Origin: Rubrivivax sp.
GTDB taxonomy: Bacteria > Pseudomonadota > Gammaproteobacteria > Burkholderiales > Burkholderiaceae_C
Length of the DNA stretch: 64,000 nt
NCBI GenBank assembly: GCA_030653385.1
Contig: JAURZM010000063.1
Span: forward strand, 186,001-250,000
Reading direction: 5' to 3'
Below, piece by piece: positions 17,131-24,635 of the stretch. Made by a program: the position numbers and the translations under genes. The first letter of the stretch is position 1, and each line of letters starts with the position of its first letter. The notes beneath the pieces were generated by a model that did not search any database, was not told the origin of the DNA, and saw only the letters and a list, made by a program, of their open reading frames with translations.

Positions 17131-18384
17131 ATGAACGATGCTGCGGCCAACCGCGGCGACGGCGCCGACAGGGTCGATATGCGCGACCCCGGCTGGCGCG
17201 CCGACCCGCACCCGCTGCTGCGCGAACTGCGCGAGCGCAGCGCTGTGGCGCGCGACGTGCTCGGCATCTGGCTTGTCGGCCGCCACGCCGACGTCAACGT
17301 CGGCCTGCGCAGCACGAAGCTCAGTCGCGAGCCGTGGCGCGCACCGGTGTACAGGCAACTGCGCCCGTTCATCGCCGACTCGCCAATGGAGGTGATGGTG
17401 GAGCAATGGATGCTGTTCAACGACCCGCCAAAGCACACCCGTTTGCGCCGGCTCGCCAATCAGGCGTTCCGCCCACCAGTGATCGACGCCATGACCGAGC
17501 GCATCGAGGCGGTGGCCGACGAACTGATCGACGCCCTGCCAGCCGACGGAACGTTCGACCTCATGACCGACTTTGCGCAACCGCTGCCGGTGCGCGTGAT
17601 CTGCGACGTCCTCGGTCTGCCCGCCCGCGACTTTGCGGCCACGAAGGCATGGTCCGACGCGCTGGCGCTGATCGTCGAGCCGGTGCGCCGGCGCGCCGAT
17701 CTCGAAGCCGCCGGCCGCGCAGCGCAGGAGATGGCTGACTACCTTCGCACCCACATCGCCCGCCACCGCTCCGAAGGCCGCCGCGACGACCTGCTCGGCG
17801 CGCTCGTCGCGGCGCAGGACGACGGCTCGCTGAGCGACGACGAACTGCTCGGCAACCTGATCCTGCTGTTCGTCGCCGGCCACGAGACGACGACCAACCT
17901 GATCGGCAACGGCGTCGCGACGCTGCTGCGCCACCCGGGCGAACTGGCGCGGCTGCGCAAAGACCCGTCGCTCGGCGAGACCGCAGTGAACGAGATGCTG
18001 CGCTACGAGGGCTCCGTGAACTTCATCGCCCGCCACCCGATCGAACCCTACCGCATCGGCGACTTCACGATCGAGCCTGGCGAGACGATCTTCTTCATGC
18101 TCGGTGCTGCCAACCGCGACCCTACCGCCTTTGCGGACCCCGAGCGCTTCGACATCGGCCGCACGCCAAACCACCAGCTCGGCTTCGGCGCCGGCATCCA
18201 CTTCTGCATTGGCGCGCCACTGGCGCGGCTCGAGGCGCGCATCGCGCTGAATCGGCTGCTGGCGCGCTTTCCGGTGCTCGAGGGTGTCGACGAAGCGCCG
18301 CGATGGCGGCGGTTGATCAACCTGCGCGGGCTGGAGGCTCTGAACCTGCGCGCCTTGGCGTCGCTGAACCCCATCGGGACTTGA
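17131..18384 (+). CDS. cytochrome P450
   Basis: Soluble bacterial class I P450 (417 aa); AAGGAG six nt before ATG 17131 fixes the start. Hallmarks in order: WMLFNDPPKHTRLRRL (C-helix), the I-helix oxygen-activation motif AGHETTTN, the K-helix ExxR in NEMLRYEG, and the haem loop FGAGIHFCIGAPLAR with the axial Cys. It needs a ferredoxin and ferredoxin reductase, and none are encoded nearby. The sequence type resembles actinobacterial/proteobacterial CYP107/CYP142-like hydroxylases, but the substrate is unknown. No neighbouring biosynthetic genes other than the upstream hydrolase. Confidence 0.95.
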   Translation: MNDAAANRGDGADRVDMRDPGWRADPHPLLRELRERSAVARDVLGIWLVGRHADVNVGLRSTKLSREPWRAPVYRQLRPFIADSPMEVMVEQWMLFNDPPKHTRLRRLANQAFRPPVIDAMTERIEAVADELIDALPADGTFDLMTDFAQPLPVRVICDVLGLPARDFAATKAWSDALALIVEPVRRRADLEAAGRAAQEMADYLRTHIARHRSEGRRDDLLGALVAAQDDGSLSDDELLGNLILLFVAGHETTTNLIGNGVATLLRHPGELARLRKDPSLGETAVNEMLRYEGSVNFIARHPIEPYRIGDFTIEPGETIFFMLGAANRDPTAFADPERFDIGRTPNHQLGFGAGIHFCIGAPLARLEARIALNRLLARFPVLEGVDEAPRWRRLINLRGLEALNLRALASLNPIGT

Positions 18385-18423
18385 AACCTCGCCATCCGGG
18401 AACCGGCCGCGACTTTGGGCTAT

Positions 18424-18606
18424 TCAGGCCGCGGGCCGCTGGGCGACGACGATGAGATGCTCGGTCGGGACCCGGTAACCATGCGTCATGGCGTCATGGC
18501 GTCATGGCGCGATTGCTTCGAGGTAGAGCCGCTGCACCCGCTCACGCACGACCGCGTCGAATCGCGACCAGGCCAGCGTCACGGGCCCGCCCGCGAATGC
18601 AGCCTC
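18424..18606 (-). pseudogene. C-terminal remnant of a class I SAM-dependent methyltransferase
   Basis: Minus-strand translation gives AFAGGPVTLAWSRF, then VRERVQRLYLEAIAP followed by a stop. In another frame past a short tandem repeat it gives GYRVPTEHLIVVAQRPAA and a stop. Together these match the usual end of SAM methyltransferases (GPV-LAWSRFD...YL-AIAPW---GY-VP-E-++V). The body of the gene is missing and the frame is broken. It lies between the P450 gene and the DUF1330 gene. Confidence 0.55.
18485..18508. repeat. three tandem copies of an 8-bp unit (GTCATGGC)
   Basis: The three copies are perfect and contiguous, inside the methyltransferase remnant. Unit length not divisible by three means slippage would shift the frame; here it sits exactly at the frame break. 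Confidence 0.8.
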
Positions 18607-18625
18607 GTCCCCGCAGGCCGAGTCG

Positions 18626-19051
18626 TCAGCCCTGCATCTGCATGAGCATGGTGCGCTCGAGGCCCGCGTAGCGATGGACTGGCGCCTCGCGATACGCGGC
18701 GTTGGCCATCATCGCGAGGGAGTGTTGGCGGCTCGGGTAACGGACCAGCAGGCACTTGTCCCAGTCCTGGCTGGCATCGCCAATGAAGAGTCTGTCAATC
18801 TTCCCTTCCCACACCACCTCGGCACAGCTCACGTCGCCCACGGTTTCCACGAATGCCGTCTGGTACCTGCGGTAGGCCTCCGCACCCGAGCAGGGCACGT
18901 GGGGCGACTCTGCGGGGTAGTTCGCCTGCTCGCGGAACTTCAGAAGGTTGAGCATGACCACCGGGCCGTCGGGGCCGGCATCACGCAATGCGCGCACCTG
19001 ATCGGCTGCGGGGTCAATGGACGGATCGAGATTGGCGGGGCGGGTGGTCAT
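18626..19051 (-). CDS. DUF1330 family protein, copy 1
   Basis: 141-residue cytoplasmic protein of the DUF1330/ABM-like dimeric ferredoxin-like fold. Motifs: VVMLNLLKFRE (N-terminal strand), GAEAYRRYQTAF (helix), VVWEGKID, and WDKCLLVRYPSRQHSLAMM...YREAPVHRYAGLE, the last being the DUF1330 signature. The start at 19051 is preceded by AAAGGG and matches the start of the second copy. Family function is not established. It is nearly identical to the gene at 26464-26889 (I count 18 differences in 141 residues by eye), so one arose by local duplication. Confidence 0.85.
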   Translation of the reverse strand: MTTRPANLDPSIDPAADQVRALRDAGPDGPVVMLNLLKFREQANYPAESPHVPCSGAEAYRRYQTAFVETVGDVSCAEVVWEGKIDRLFIGDASQDWDKCLLVRYPSRQHSLAMMANAAYREAPVHRYAGLERTMLMQMQG

Positions 19052-19168
19052 GAGGTCGGCCCTTTCTGATGCCGCGCGGGGCATGCGCAGATCGCATTGT
19101 CGACGCGGGTAAGAGTGCAGCGATGTGGTTGGCCTGCCGGTAAACGGCCAGCCGTGAACGACGGCAGA

Positions 19169-19226
19169 TGGCCGTTATGGCAAGACTTGCATAACGGCCA
19201 GGAGCTGCCGGTGAAAAATGGCAGCT
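19169..19226. repeat. two adjacent hairpin-forming palindromes upstream of the toxin-antitoxin pair
   Basis: TGGCCGTTATG (19169-19179) and CATAACGGCCA (19190-19200) are perfect 11-bp arms; the inner CAAG-A-CTTG extends the stem with a single bulge. A second pair, AGCTGCC (19203-19209) / GGCAGCT (19220-19226), follows at once. Such strong cruciforms in an otherwise gene-free 220-bp gap suggest a mobile-element end, a recombination site or a transcription barrier. Confidence 0.7.
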
Positions 19227-19279
19227 TCAGGGAGTTTCGAACCGGCCGAAAAGCTCCAGCGTGGACAGGGGTTGAGGGT

Positions 19280-19297
19280 GTAGTGCGTATGTACTAC
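19280..19297 (+). promoter_or_regulatory. putative autoregulatory operator of the toxin-antitoxin operon
   Basis: GTAGT-N8-ACTAC dyad lies 9 nt upstream of the antitoxin ATG, the position where ParD/RelB-type antitoxins bind to repress their own operon. The TAC/GTA-rich core is typical of ribbon-helix-helix operators. Binding is inferred. Confidence 0.45.
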
Positions 19298-19306
19298 GAT
19301 GACACC

Positions 19307-19579
19307 ATGAAAGACGCTGTCATCCCCCAAGTCCGTGTCGAGTCCGAGCTGCGTGCCAGCCTTGACTCTGTACTTCTCCCTGGCGAAACACTGTCCGACT
19401 TCGTCGAGGTCGCCGTGCGCAACGCTGTCGAGTACCGGCGCGTCCAGACTGACTTCGCTTCGCGATGCGACGCATCCCTGGCCGAGTACGAGCGCACAGG
19501 CGTCTCCATCCCCGCCGCCCAGGTCATCGCCAAGCTTGAATCCAAATTGGCCAAGCGTCGCAAGCAACTGGGCGGATGA
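19307..19579 (+). CDS. ribbon-helix-helix antitoxin (YlcI/YnfO or ParD-like)
   Basis: 90 aa. ATG 19307 lies just after the operator-like dyad; the longer open frame upstream crosses the palindromes and is not coding. The N-terminal strand (VIPQVRVESELRASLDSVL) and helix (TLSDFVEVAVRNAVEYRR) fit the ribbon-helix-helix DNA-binding fold. The Lys/Arg-rich C-terminal helix (VIAKLESKLAKRRKQLGG) would wrap the toxin. Its last codons overlap the toxin ATG by 4 nt, the usual arrangement. Confidence 0.82.
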   Translation: MKDAVIPQVRVESELRASLDSVLLPGETLSDFVEVAVRNAVEYRRVQTDFASRCDASLAEYERTGVSIPAAQVIAKLESKLAKRRKQLGG

Positions 19580-19890
19580 GCTACGTCGTCGAGTTCACGC
19601 AGGGCGCTGAAGATGATCTGATGCGGCTCTACGACTTCCTGCTCGATCGTGCCGAAACGCTCGAAGAACTCGACGTGGCTGACGAGGCGATCGAGGTGAT
19701 CCGGCAAGCCGCATTGAGCCACCTGTCGACGACGCCGTACAGCTATCGCAAGGTCGGAGCCCGGTCGACTCTGCGCGAACTCATCATCCCGTTCGGCACC
19801 ACTGGCTACATCCTGCGCTTCGACATCCGCTCGCCCGGGTTGGTGCTCGTGATCGGCGCACGCCATCAGCGCGAGGAAGACTTCCACTGA
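19576..19890 (+). CDS. RelE/ParE-family toxin
   Basis: 104 aa with the ParE/RelE fold: YVVEFTQGAEDDLMRLYDFLLDRA (first helices), PYSYRKVGARSTLRELIIPFG (central strands with the conserved Arg-Glu-L), GYILRFDI and VLVIGARHQREEDFH, the terminal signature H-RxxDfH. Members either cleave ribosome-bound mRNA (RelE) or poison gyrase (ParE); the sequence looks closer to ParE. Coupled to the antitoxin by ATGA overlap. Confidence 0.88.
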   Translation: MSYVVEFTQGAEDDLMRLYDFLLDRAETLEELDVADEAIEVIRQAALSHLSTTPYSYRKVGARSTLRELIIPFGTTGYILRFDIRSPGLVLVIGARHQREEDFH

Positions 19891-19919
19891 CCCATCCAGG
19901 CAGCAGGGAGGTGTGGGAC

Positions 19920-19957
19920 CTTCCTGTACCCGCTGTCGGCCATTATGAGAAGACCCC
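19920..19957 (-). mobile_element. possible Tn3-family terminal inverted repeat (solo)
   Basis: Read on the minus strand from 19957, the sequence begins GGGGTCTTCTCATAATGGCC and is 38 nt to ...GGAAG. That is the length and GGGG start typical of Tn3-family ends. Its GGCCATTATGAGAAGAC core resembles GGCCGTTATGGCAAGAC at 19171-19186 on the other side of the toxin-antitoxin pair. Passenger toxin-antitoxin pairs are common in Tn3 elements. No transposase or matching opposite end is in the window, so this is tentative. Confidence 0.3.
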
Positions 19958-20383
19958 AGTTATGAAACTCCAGTCACGCCAGTGACGCCACTGTCACCTG
20001 CGCGAGGAGTTGCCTTGGCTTCACGTCGAGGTACAGCGCCCGCGCTTCCCGGCCAGGCGCTGCACCTTCAGCTTCGTTCGATGCATTCCGACCCAGTCGG
20101 GCCTTCAGTGGGTCAATCCCACCTGCCGATGCGAGTGCAGTCAGGCGCATGCATCGTGATCGGCCTTGACCCATTGATCGGGTGGGCAGGTTGGTCGGGG
20201 CGTGTCCCTGACTTTCGCGCCAAGTACCTGATGCGGCTGGTCGAGGAGATCGAGCGGGGCCCGTTGAGGCCCGCGCCTTGGCGGCAATCCAGCATCGAGG
20301 TGATCGCCAAGAGGCTGCAGCGGTGCTTCAGCGAAGAAACCGACGGGTAGACCTGTCCTCACTGCAGCGCGCAGCCGCCATTC
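19958..20383. other. 426-bp stretch without a recognised gene
   Basis: A plus-strand frame ending at 20350 reads VPDFRAKYLMRLVEEIERG and SSIEVIAKRLQRCFSEETDG, which looks protein-like. It lacks a ribosome binding site and any family I can name. It may be the tail of a decayed gene. Confidence 0.35.
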
Positions 20384-20404
20384 GATACCGTCCCTGACGG
20401 TATC
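20384..20404. terminator. hairpin downstream of the RCC1-repeat gene
   Basis: GATACCGT / ACGGTATC, perfect 8-bp arms with a 5-nt loop, 36 nt past the stop of the minus-strand RCC1-like gene. No U-tract follows on the minus strand. It may be a transcript-end stem or an operator. Confidence 0.4.
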
Positions 20405-20439
20405 CGGACACTTTGGCTGGCAGGCCTGCGGCGATGCCG

Positions 20440-21378
20440 TCAGACACATCGGTGGATCGGGCTGGCGTTGGTTTTGCCGGCGCAAAGGCGCGGCCCGACG
20501 CCACCGTCCCATTGCAGCAGGTTGCCGTCGGCGCGCAGCGCAATCGTCGCCTTATCGCCTGCGGCCACCGCCACGATTCCCTCAAGCAGCCTGCGCGGTT
20601 CGATGCCGAATCCTTCCCCCCAGGCCCACAGGGAGCCGTCGGTACGGATGGCCACCGAGTGACGCGAGCCGGTGGCGATGGCGCGTGCACCGTCGAACAC
20701 CCGGCCCCAGCGATCGGCCTTGTCGCCCAGGCCGTGTCTGCCCAGCGGCCCGTATCGGTTGCCACCCGTGCCCATGACCACGCCGCCCTGGCTCAAGTAA
20801 AGCGCATGCCCGGTGTGCGCTCTCACGGCGACGGCGTCGCCCGCGGTGTTGACGAAGTCAGCCGTGGCGGTGAGCTGTCCGTTGCCGTACTGGCCGCGGT
20901 GCGCCAGGCCCTTGACCCAGAGGGTGCCGTCGCGGCGGATGTAGTAGTCGGCGCTGTCGCCGATGCAGGCGCTGGCCACGTCCTGGGCAATGCGCCGCGG
21001 TGCCGGCAGCTGGCCACCGCCCTGCCACAGCGTCCGGGCAGGGTCGATGGCGAACCAGCCCGACTGGCCGCTGGCAAAGTCGGCGACCTCCGGCATCAAC
21101 AGGCTGGCCGAGTCTGGCGCGGCGTCCCAACTGAAGAGCCGGCCGTCGTCCTGCAAAGCGAAGAACGCCTCCTGGCTCACGCCCACCTGCTTGACGCCAG
21201 CGCGCAGTTGCATGGGCTGGCCGCGGCCCGTCCAGCCAAAGGCCACGCCGCCCAGCAGTGCCATGTGGCGGTCGTAGTACGACGCCAGCTGCGGGCTGGA
21301 GCTGTCGGCAAAGGCCGGGGCGCTGGACATGATGAGGTGTGGCATGCCGATCAGGGCCAGGAGCTTGCGTCGCTGCAT
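20440..21378 (-). CDS. exported RCC1-repeat (beta-propeller) protein
   Basis: 312 aa. The N-terminus MQRRKLLALIG...SSAPAFA has a twin-arginine-like RRKLL start and a signal peptidase site. The mature part carries at least four RCC1/BNR-like blades, for example FFALQDDGRLFSWDAA, YYIRRDGTLWVKGLA, HALYLSQGGVVMGTGGN and HSVAIRTDGSLWAWGEG. The last is the textbook RCC1 motif. Such propellers mediate protein or ligand binding and have no catalytic signature. It is the last gene of the exported operon, 15 nt after the ankyrin gene. Partner unknown. Confidence 0.82.
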   Translation of the reverse strand: MQRRKLLALIGMPHLIMSSAPAFADSSSPQLASYYDRHMALLGGVAFGWTGRGQPMQLRAGVKQVGVSQEAFFALQDDGRLFSWDAAPDSASLLMPEVADFASGQSGWFAIDPARTLWQGGGQLPAPRRIAQDVASACIGDSADYYIRRDGTLWVKGLAHRGQYGNGQLTATADFVNTAGDAVAVRAHTGHALYLSQGGVVMGTGGNRYGPLGRHGLGDKADRWGRVFDGARAIATGSRHSVAIRTDGSLWAWGEGFGIEPRRLLEGIVAVAAGDKATIALRADGNLLQWDGGVGPRLCAGKTNASPIHRCV

Positions 21379-21393
21379 GGGGCTTCCTCGATT

Positions 21394-22044
21394 TCAAGCT
21401 TGTGCGCCGGCCCGTCGCAGGATCTCGACGATCGTGCGCTGCCCGCGCTGCTCGGCGTGCGCCAGCGGCGTCACGCCATGAGCATCGGCGCGTTGCAAGC
21501 TGGCGCCATGTGCGACCAGCAGGCGCACGATCTCGGTGTGGGCAGCGCCACCGTCGCCCAGGATGATGGCCTCGAGCAGTGCCGTCCAACCGAGGCGATT
21601 GACATGGTCAATGTCGATCCGGGTCTTCAGCAGCTCGCGCACGGTCTCGACATGGCCGTAATGCGCCGCCGGGATCAGTGCCGTGCCGCCGTAGCGGTTG
21701 GTGCTCTTCAGGTCGGCTCCCGCGGCGAGTGTCATGCGCAGGATCACCAGCCGCCCCTGTGCTCCCGCAAGGAGATAGGGCGAGTCCTGCATCTGGTCTT
21801 TGGCGTTCACGTCGGCACCGCGCCCGATCAGCAGCCGTGCCGCGTCGACGCGGTCGGCGTGCGTGGCGGCGAGCAAGGCGGTGCGGCCTTGCGCGTCGCG
21901 GGTGTCCACCGGCACGCCGGCATCGAGCAGCCGGCGCAGCGCCGCCAGGTCGCCGGCTGCGGCCGCGCGCACCAGTGCAGGGACATTGGCACTTGCCCAT
22001 CCGGGCCATGTCGCGCCCACGGCCAGCAGCGTGCGGCGCCTCAT
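21394..22044 (-). CDS. exported ankyrin-repeat protein (second of two)
   Basis: 216 aa with a short signal of twin-arginine flavour (MRRRTLLAVGATWPGWASA) and five to six ankyrin repeats: GDLAALRRLLDAGVPVDTRDAQGRTALL, DRVDAARLLIGRGADVN, GRLVILRMTLAAGADLK, GHVETVRELLKTRIDID, TEIVRLLVAHGASL. Start ATG 22044 overlaps the stop of the deaminase gene by 4 nt. Periplasmic ankyrin proteins such as Pseudomonas AnkB support catalase and peroxide resistance. That link is suggested here only by the neighbouring HbpS-like gene. It is paralogous to the gene at 22586. Confidence 0.88.
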   Translation of the reverse strand: MRRRTLLAVGATWPGWASANVPALVRAAAAGDLAALRRLLDAGVPVDTRDAQGRTALLAATHADRVDAARLLIGRGADVNAKDQMQDSPYLLAGAQGRLVILRMTLAAGADLKSTNRYGGTALIPAAHYGHVETVRELLKTRIDIDHVNRLGWTALLEAIILGDGGAAHTEIVRLLVAHGASLQRADAHGVTPLAHAEQRGQRTIVEILRRAGAQA

Positions 22045-22466
22045 CGGGGCGCCCCCGCGTCGATCAAGGCTTCGCCGTAGACCATGCGCGAAATGCCGGC
22101 CCAGCCGGCCGCGGCCTCGCACATGCGGCAGGGGCGCGAGGTGGAGACCAGCACGCAGCCTGACAGGTCGCGTGTGCGCAGCCGGCGCGCGGCATCGCGG
22201 ATGGCTTCCATCTCGGCATGCGCGGTGGGGTCGGTGGCAGTGACGACGCGGCTGGGCGCGGCGCCGACGATCAGCGCGCCGCGCAGAACCACGGCACCAA
22301 AAGGCTGGTCGCCGGCGCGCAGCGCGTCGTCGCGCAGAGCCTCGGCGCGGCGCATCGCGTCGCGCAAGGGTGTGTCGGCCGCCAGCGCGGGCCAGGGCAG
22401 CCACGCCAACGTCGCAAGCAGGCAGCTTCGGCGGCGAGCATCCGGTGGACAAAGGCGAAGCGGCAT
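22041..22466 (-). CDS. cytidine/deoxycytidylate-type deaminase with a signal peptide
   Basis: 141 aa from the ATG at 22466. The catalytic zinc site is complete: H-A-E in TAHAEMEAIRDAA and P-C-x-x-C in SRPCRMCEAA. PFGAVVLRGALIVG is the substrate-pocket strand, most like guanine deaminase/TadA-type nucleoside deaminases. The unusual part is the N-terminus: DARRRSC followed by LLATLAWLPWPALAA, a convincing export signal. The enzyme would therefore act outside the cytoplasm, rare for this fold. A more distal in-frame start exists but overlaps the upstream ankyrin gene. Coupled by overlap to the downstream ankyrin gene; substrate unknown. Confidence 0.8.
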   Translation of the reverse strand: MPLRLCPPDARRRSCLLATLAWLPWPALAADTPLRDAMRRAEALRDDALRAGDQPFGAVVLRGALIVGAAPSRVVTATDPTAHAEMEAIRDAARRLRTRDLSGCVLVSTSRPCRMCEAAAGWAGISRMVYGEALIDAGAPR

Positions 22467-22585
22467 GCCGGCATTCTGCACACCCAAAGGCACGCCGGCC
22501 ACCACGGGGTGCAGGCCGGTCGACGGGCTGCAGCGGCGCCAGACGGCCAAGCCGCTTCGTCCGCTGCGTCCGGGTCTTCCACGCA

Positions 22586-23278
22586 TCACCGCGCGCCGGC
22601 TGCCTGCAACATCTGCACCATCGCGGTGTAACCCCGGGCACGCGCCAGTTGCAGCGGTGTGGCGCCGCTGCGGTCGGCCAGTTGCGGGCTGGCGCCTGCG
22701 TCCAGCAGCGCCTTCAGCGTGGCCTGGTGGCGCACGCCGCCGTCACCCAGCACGATCGCTTCGATCACCGCCGTCCAGTGCAGGTTGTTCACGTGGTCCA
22801 GCGGCGCACCGGCCTGGATGAGCTGGCGCACCACACCGTCGTGGCCCAGGTGCGCCGCGGCGATCAGCGCGGTGCCGTCGTAGCGGCTGGTGGTGAGTCT
22901 GGCGCTGGCACCGCCCGCGAGAAGCACACGCAGGGATTCTTCATCGTCGGCCACGGCGGCGATGGTCACGGCGTCGTAGCGGCCTTGCTCAAACGCTGCG
23001 GGGTCGGCGCCGGCCTGCAGCAGGGCCCGCACCGCCTGGGGCTGACGTGCAAACGTGGCGACATGCAAGGGCGTGCGGCCGGCACCGTCGCGGGCAGCCA
23101 GCGCGGCCTTGTTGACGGCCAGCCGCTGAATGGCGGCCAGGTCGCCCCGGTGCGCCGCCGCATGCAGGCCCTGGTAGGCCGCCGCTTCGGTGGCCGTGGG
23201 CGGCACCTGCGCATGCAGGGGCAGGGCGGCGGCCGCTGCGGCCAGCGCCAGCACGAGGGAGATGGCCCGGGTCTTCAC
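22586..23278 (-). CDS. exported ankyrin-repeat protein (first of two)
   Basis: 230 aa. The GTG start at 23278 overlaps the stop of the HbpS-like gene (GTGA). Signal peptide VKTRAISLVLALAAAAAALPLHA. Ankyrin repeats: GDLAAIQRLAVNKAALAARDGAGRTPLHVAT, QAVRALLQAGADPAAF, ESLRVLLAGGASARL, GVVRQLIQAGAPLDHVN, ATLKALLDAGASPQL. The segments DHVNNLHWTAVIEAIVLGDGG here and DHVNRLGWTALLEAIILGDGG in the other ankyrin protein are almost the same, showing duplication within the operon. It probably acts in the periplasm as a binding scaffold. Confidence 0.88.
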   Translation of the reverse strand: MKTRAISLVLALAAAAAALPLHAQVPPTATEAAAYQGLHAAAHRGDLAAIQRLAVNKAALAARDGAGRTPLHVATFARQPQAVRALLQAGADPAAFEQGRYDAVTIAAVADDEESLRVLLAGGASARLTTSRYDGTALIAAAHLGHDGVVRQLIQAGAPLDHVNNLHWTAVIEAIVLGDGGVRHQATLKALLDAGASPQLADRSGATPLQLARARGYTAMVQMLQAAGAR

Positions 23279-23778
23279 TTCAGCAGGTCCTTGGCCTTTT
23301 CGATGGCGGACACGGCACATTGTTCGTCCAGGTGGCCACCCGGCGCACCACCCACGCCGATGGCGCCGATGACGTCGCTGCCCACCTTCACCGGCACGCC
23401 GCCGCCCAGCAGCAGGAAGCCGGGGATGTGCACCAGGTTGGCTGCCGCCGGATTCTTCTGTGCGCCTTCCATCATCGCCAGCGTGTTGTTCTTGGCCGAT
23501 GCCGAAGTGAAGGCCTTGGCCTGGGCGGCATCGATGGTGTGCGGCCCGGCGTTGTCGGCGCGGTGCAGCGCGCGCAATTGGCCAGCGCGGTCGACCACCG
23601 CAGCGGTGACGTTGTAGCCGCCGGCCAGGCACGACGCCACCGTGGCGGCGGCCAGCTGGTTGGCCAGATCGAGCGACATGTTGCGTTCGGTGCGAACGGC
23701 CTGGGCCTGGGCGGCGCTGAATGCGGTGCCGGCGGCCAGGGCTGCGAAGGTGAGGGCAACGATGCGGGTGGTTTTCAT
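23275..23778 (-). CDS. GlcG/HbpS-like haem-binding exported protein
   Basis: 167 aa from ATG 23778, with signal peptide MKTTRIVALTFAALAAGTAFSAAQAQA. The mature domain is the GlcG/HbpS (DUF336) fold: MSLDLANQLAAATVASCLAGGYNVTAAVVDRAGQLRALHRADNAGPHTIDAAQAKAFTSASA and the glycine-rich GGVPVKVGSDVIGAIGVGGAPGGHLDEQCA are diagnostic stretches. In Streptomyces, HbpS binds haem and senses redox stress by regulating the kinase SenS. Here a sensor kinase and response regulator lie immediately upstream on the same strand. It leads a five-gene coupled operon. Haem binding is inferred from the family. Confidence 0.88.
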   Translation of the reverse strand: MKTTRIVALTFAALAAGTAFSAAQAQAVRTERNMSLDLANQLAAATVASCLAGGYNVTAAVVDRAGQLRALHRADNAGPHTIDAAQAKAFTSASAKNNTLAMMEGAQKNPAAANLVHIPGFLLLGGGVPVKVGSDVIGAIGVGGAPGGHLDEQCAVSAIEKAKDLLK

Positions 23779-23925
23779 GAACGGCTCCATGGGGATCAGG
23801 ATGAGGGTGGGAGTGGGAGTGGGCGCGGGGCTGGACCGGCAGCTGCCTGGAGGTGCGGGTTCAGCCGTGCCGCCATTCTTGAAAAGCCACGCCGTTTGCG
23901 CCATCCGCACGCGCCACGCGCGGCA

Positions 23926-23941
23926 TCCGTAGGTTTACGGA
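23926..23941. promoter_or_regulatory. dyad TCCGTA-N4-TACGGA between regulator and HbpS-like operon
   Basis: Perfect 6-bp arms lie 17 nt after the stop of the response-regulator gene and about 150 nt before the HbpS-like start. The size and symmetry suit a LuxR/FixJ-type regulator, so it is a candidate binding site for the adjacent regulator. Confidence 0.45.
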
Positions 23942-23957
23942 GTGTCGGGCGCTGCCG

Positions 23958-24635
23958 TCAGGCCGGTGGTGACGCCGGCCCGGCGGCCGCTTCTTCATCC
24001 ACCAGTTGCGCATAGGTGCGGATCAGCTGCGCCAGCGTCTGCACCTGCAGCTTGGCGCACAGGTGCGCGCGGTGGGTTTCCACGGTGCGCGGCGACAGCA
24101 CCAGGGCGCGGCCGATCTCCTTGTTGGTCAGTCCCGCCACCACCAGCGACAACACCTCGCGTTCACGCGGTGAGAGCTGCGCATGACGTTCGCGTGCATC
24201 GCGCCCGGCGGCGTCGCGCTGGCGCGAGCGCACGTGTTCGCGCACGGCGTTGTGCACGGCTTCGAGCAGGGCCTCGTCGTCCACCGGCTTTTCCAGGAAC
24301 TCCGCCGCGCCGGCCTTGAACGCGCGCCGGCACATGTCCACCGTGCCGTGGCCGGTGAGCATCACCACCGGCTGGTCCACGCCCTGCTGTCGCAGCAGGT
24401 CCAGCACCGTCAGGCCCGATAGGCCTGGCATGCGCACGTCCAGCACGATGGCGCCCACTGCCTGGCGATCGAAGCTGTCCAGGAACGCCTGCGGGTGTGC
24501 CCAGGTCTGCACCCGCAGACCCACGGTGCCGATCAACAGCGCCAGCGCCTGGCGCACGCCTTCGTCGTCGTCGACCAGGTGGATCAGCGGCGACACCGCT
24601 GACAGCGGGCCGGATGCAGCAGCGGGCGGGTTCAC
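23958..24635 (-). CDS. FixJ/NarL-type response regulator
   Basis: 225 aa. The GTG start at 24635 overlaps the kinase stop. The receiver domain has the acidic pair VDDDEG, phospho-acceptor Asp66 in LDVRMPG, MLTGHG and EKPVDDEAL (conserved Lys). It is joined to a LuxR-type helix-turn-helix (LSPREREVLSLVVAGLTNKEIGRALVLSPRTVETHRAHLCAKL). The FixJ/TodT/DctR style fits the upstream PAS-free membrane kinase. Likely target: the HbpS-like operon immediately downstream, via the dyad at 23926. Confidence 0.95.
   Translation of the reverse strand: MNPPAAASGPLSAVSPLIHLVDDDEGVRQALALLIGTVGLRVQTWAHPQAFLDSFDRQAVGAIVLDVRMPGLSGLTVLDLLRQQGVDQPVVMLTGHGTVDMCRRAFKAGAAEFLEKPVDDEALLEAVHNAVREHVRSRQRDAAGRDARERHAQLSPREREVLSLVVAGLTNKEIGRALVLSPRTVETHRAHLCAKLQVQTLAQLIRTYAQLVDEEAAAGPASPPA

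Noticed and set aside
20413..22080. 555-codon plus-strand open frame opposite the RCC1 and ankyrin genes
   Set aside because: Antisense shadow; repeats visible on the minus strand explain its openness.
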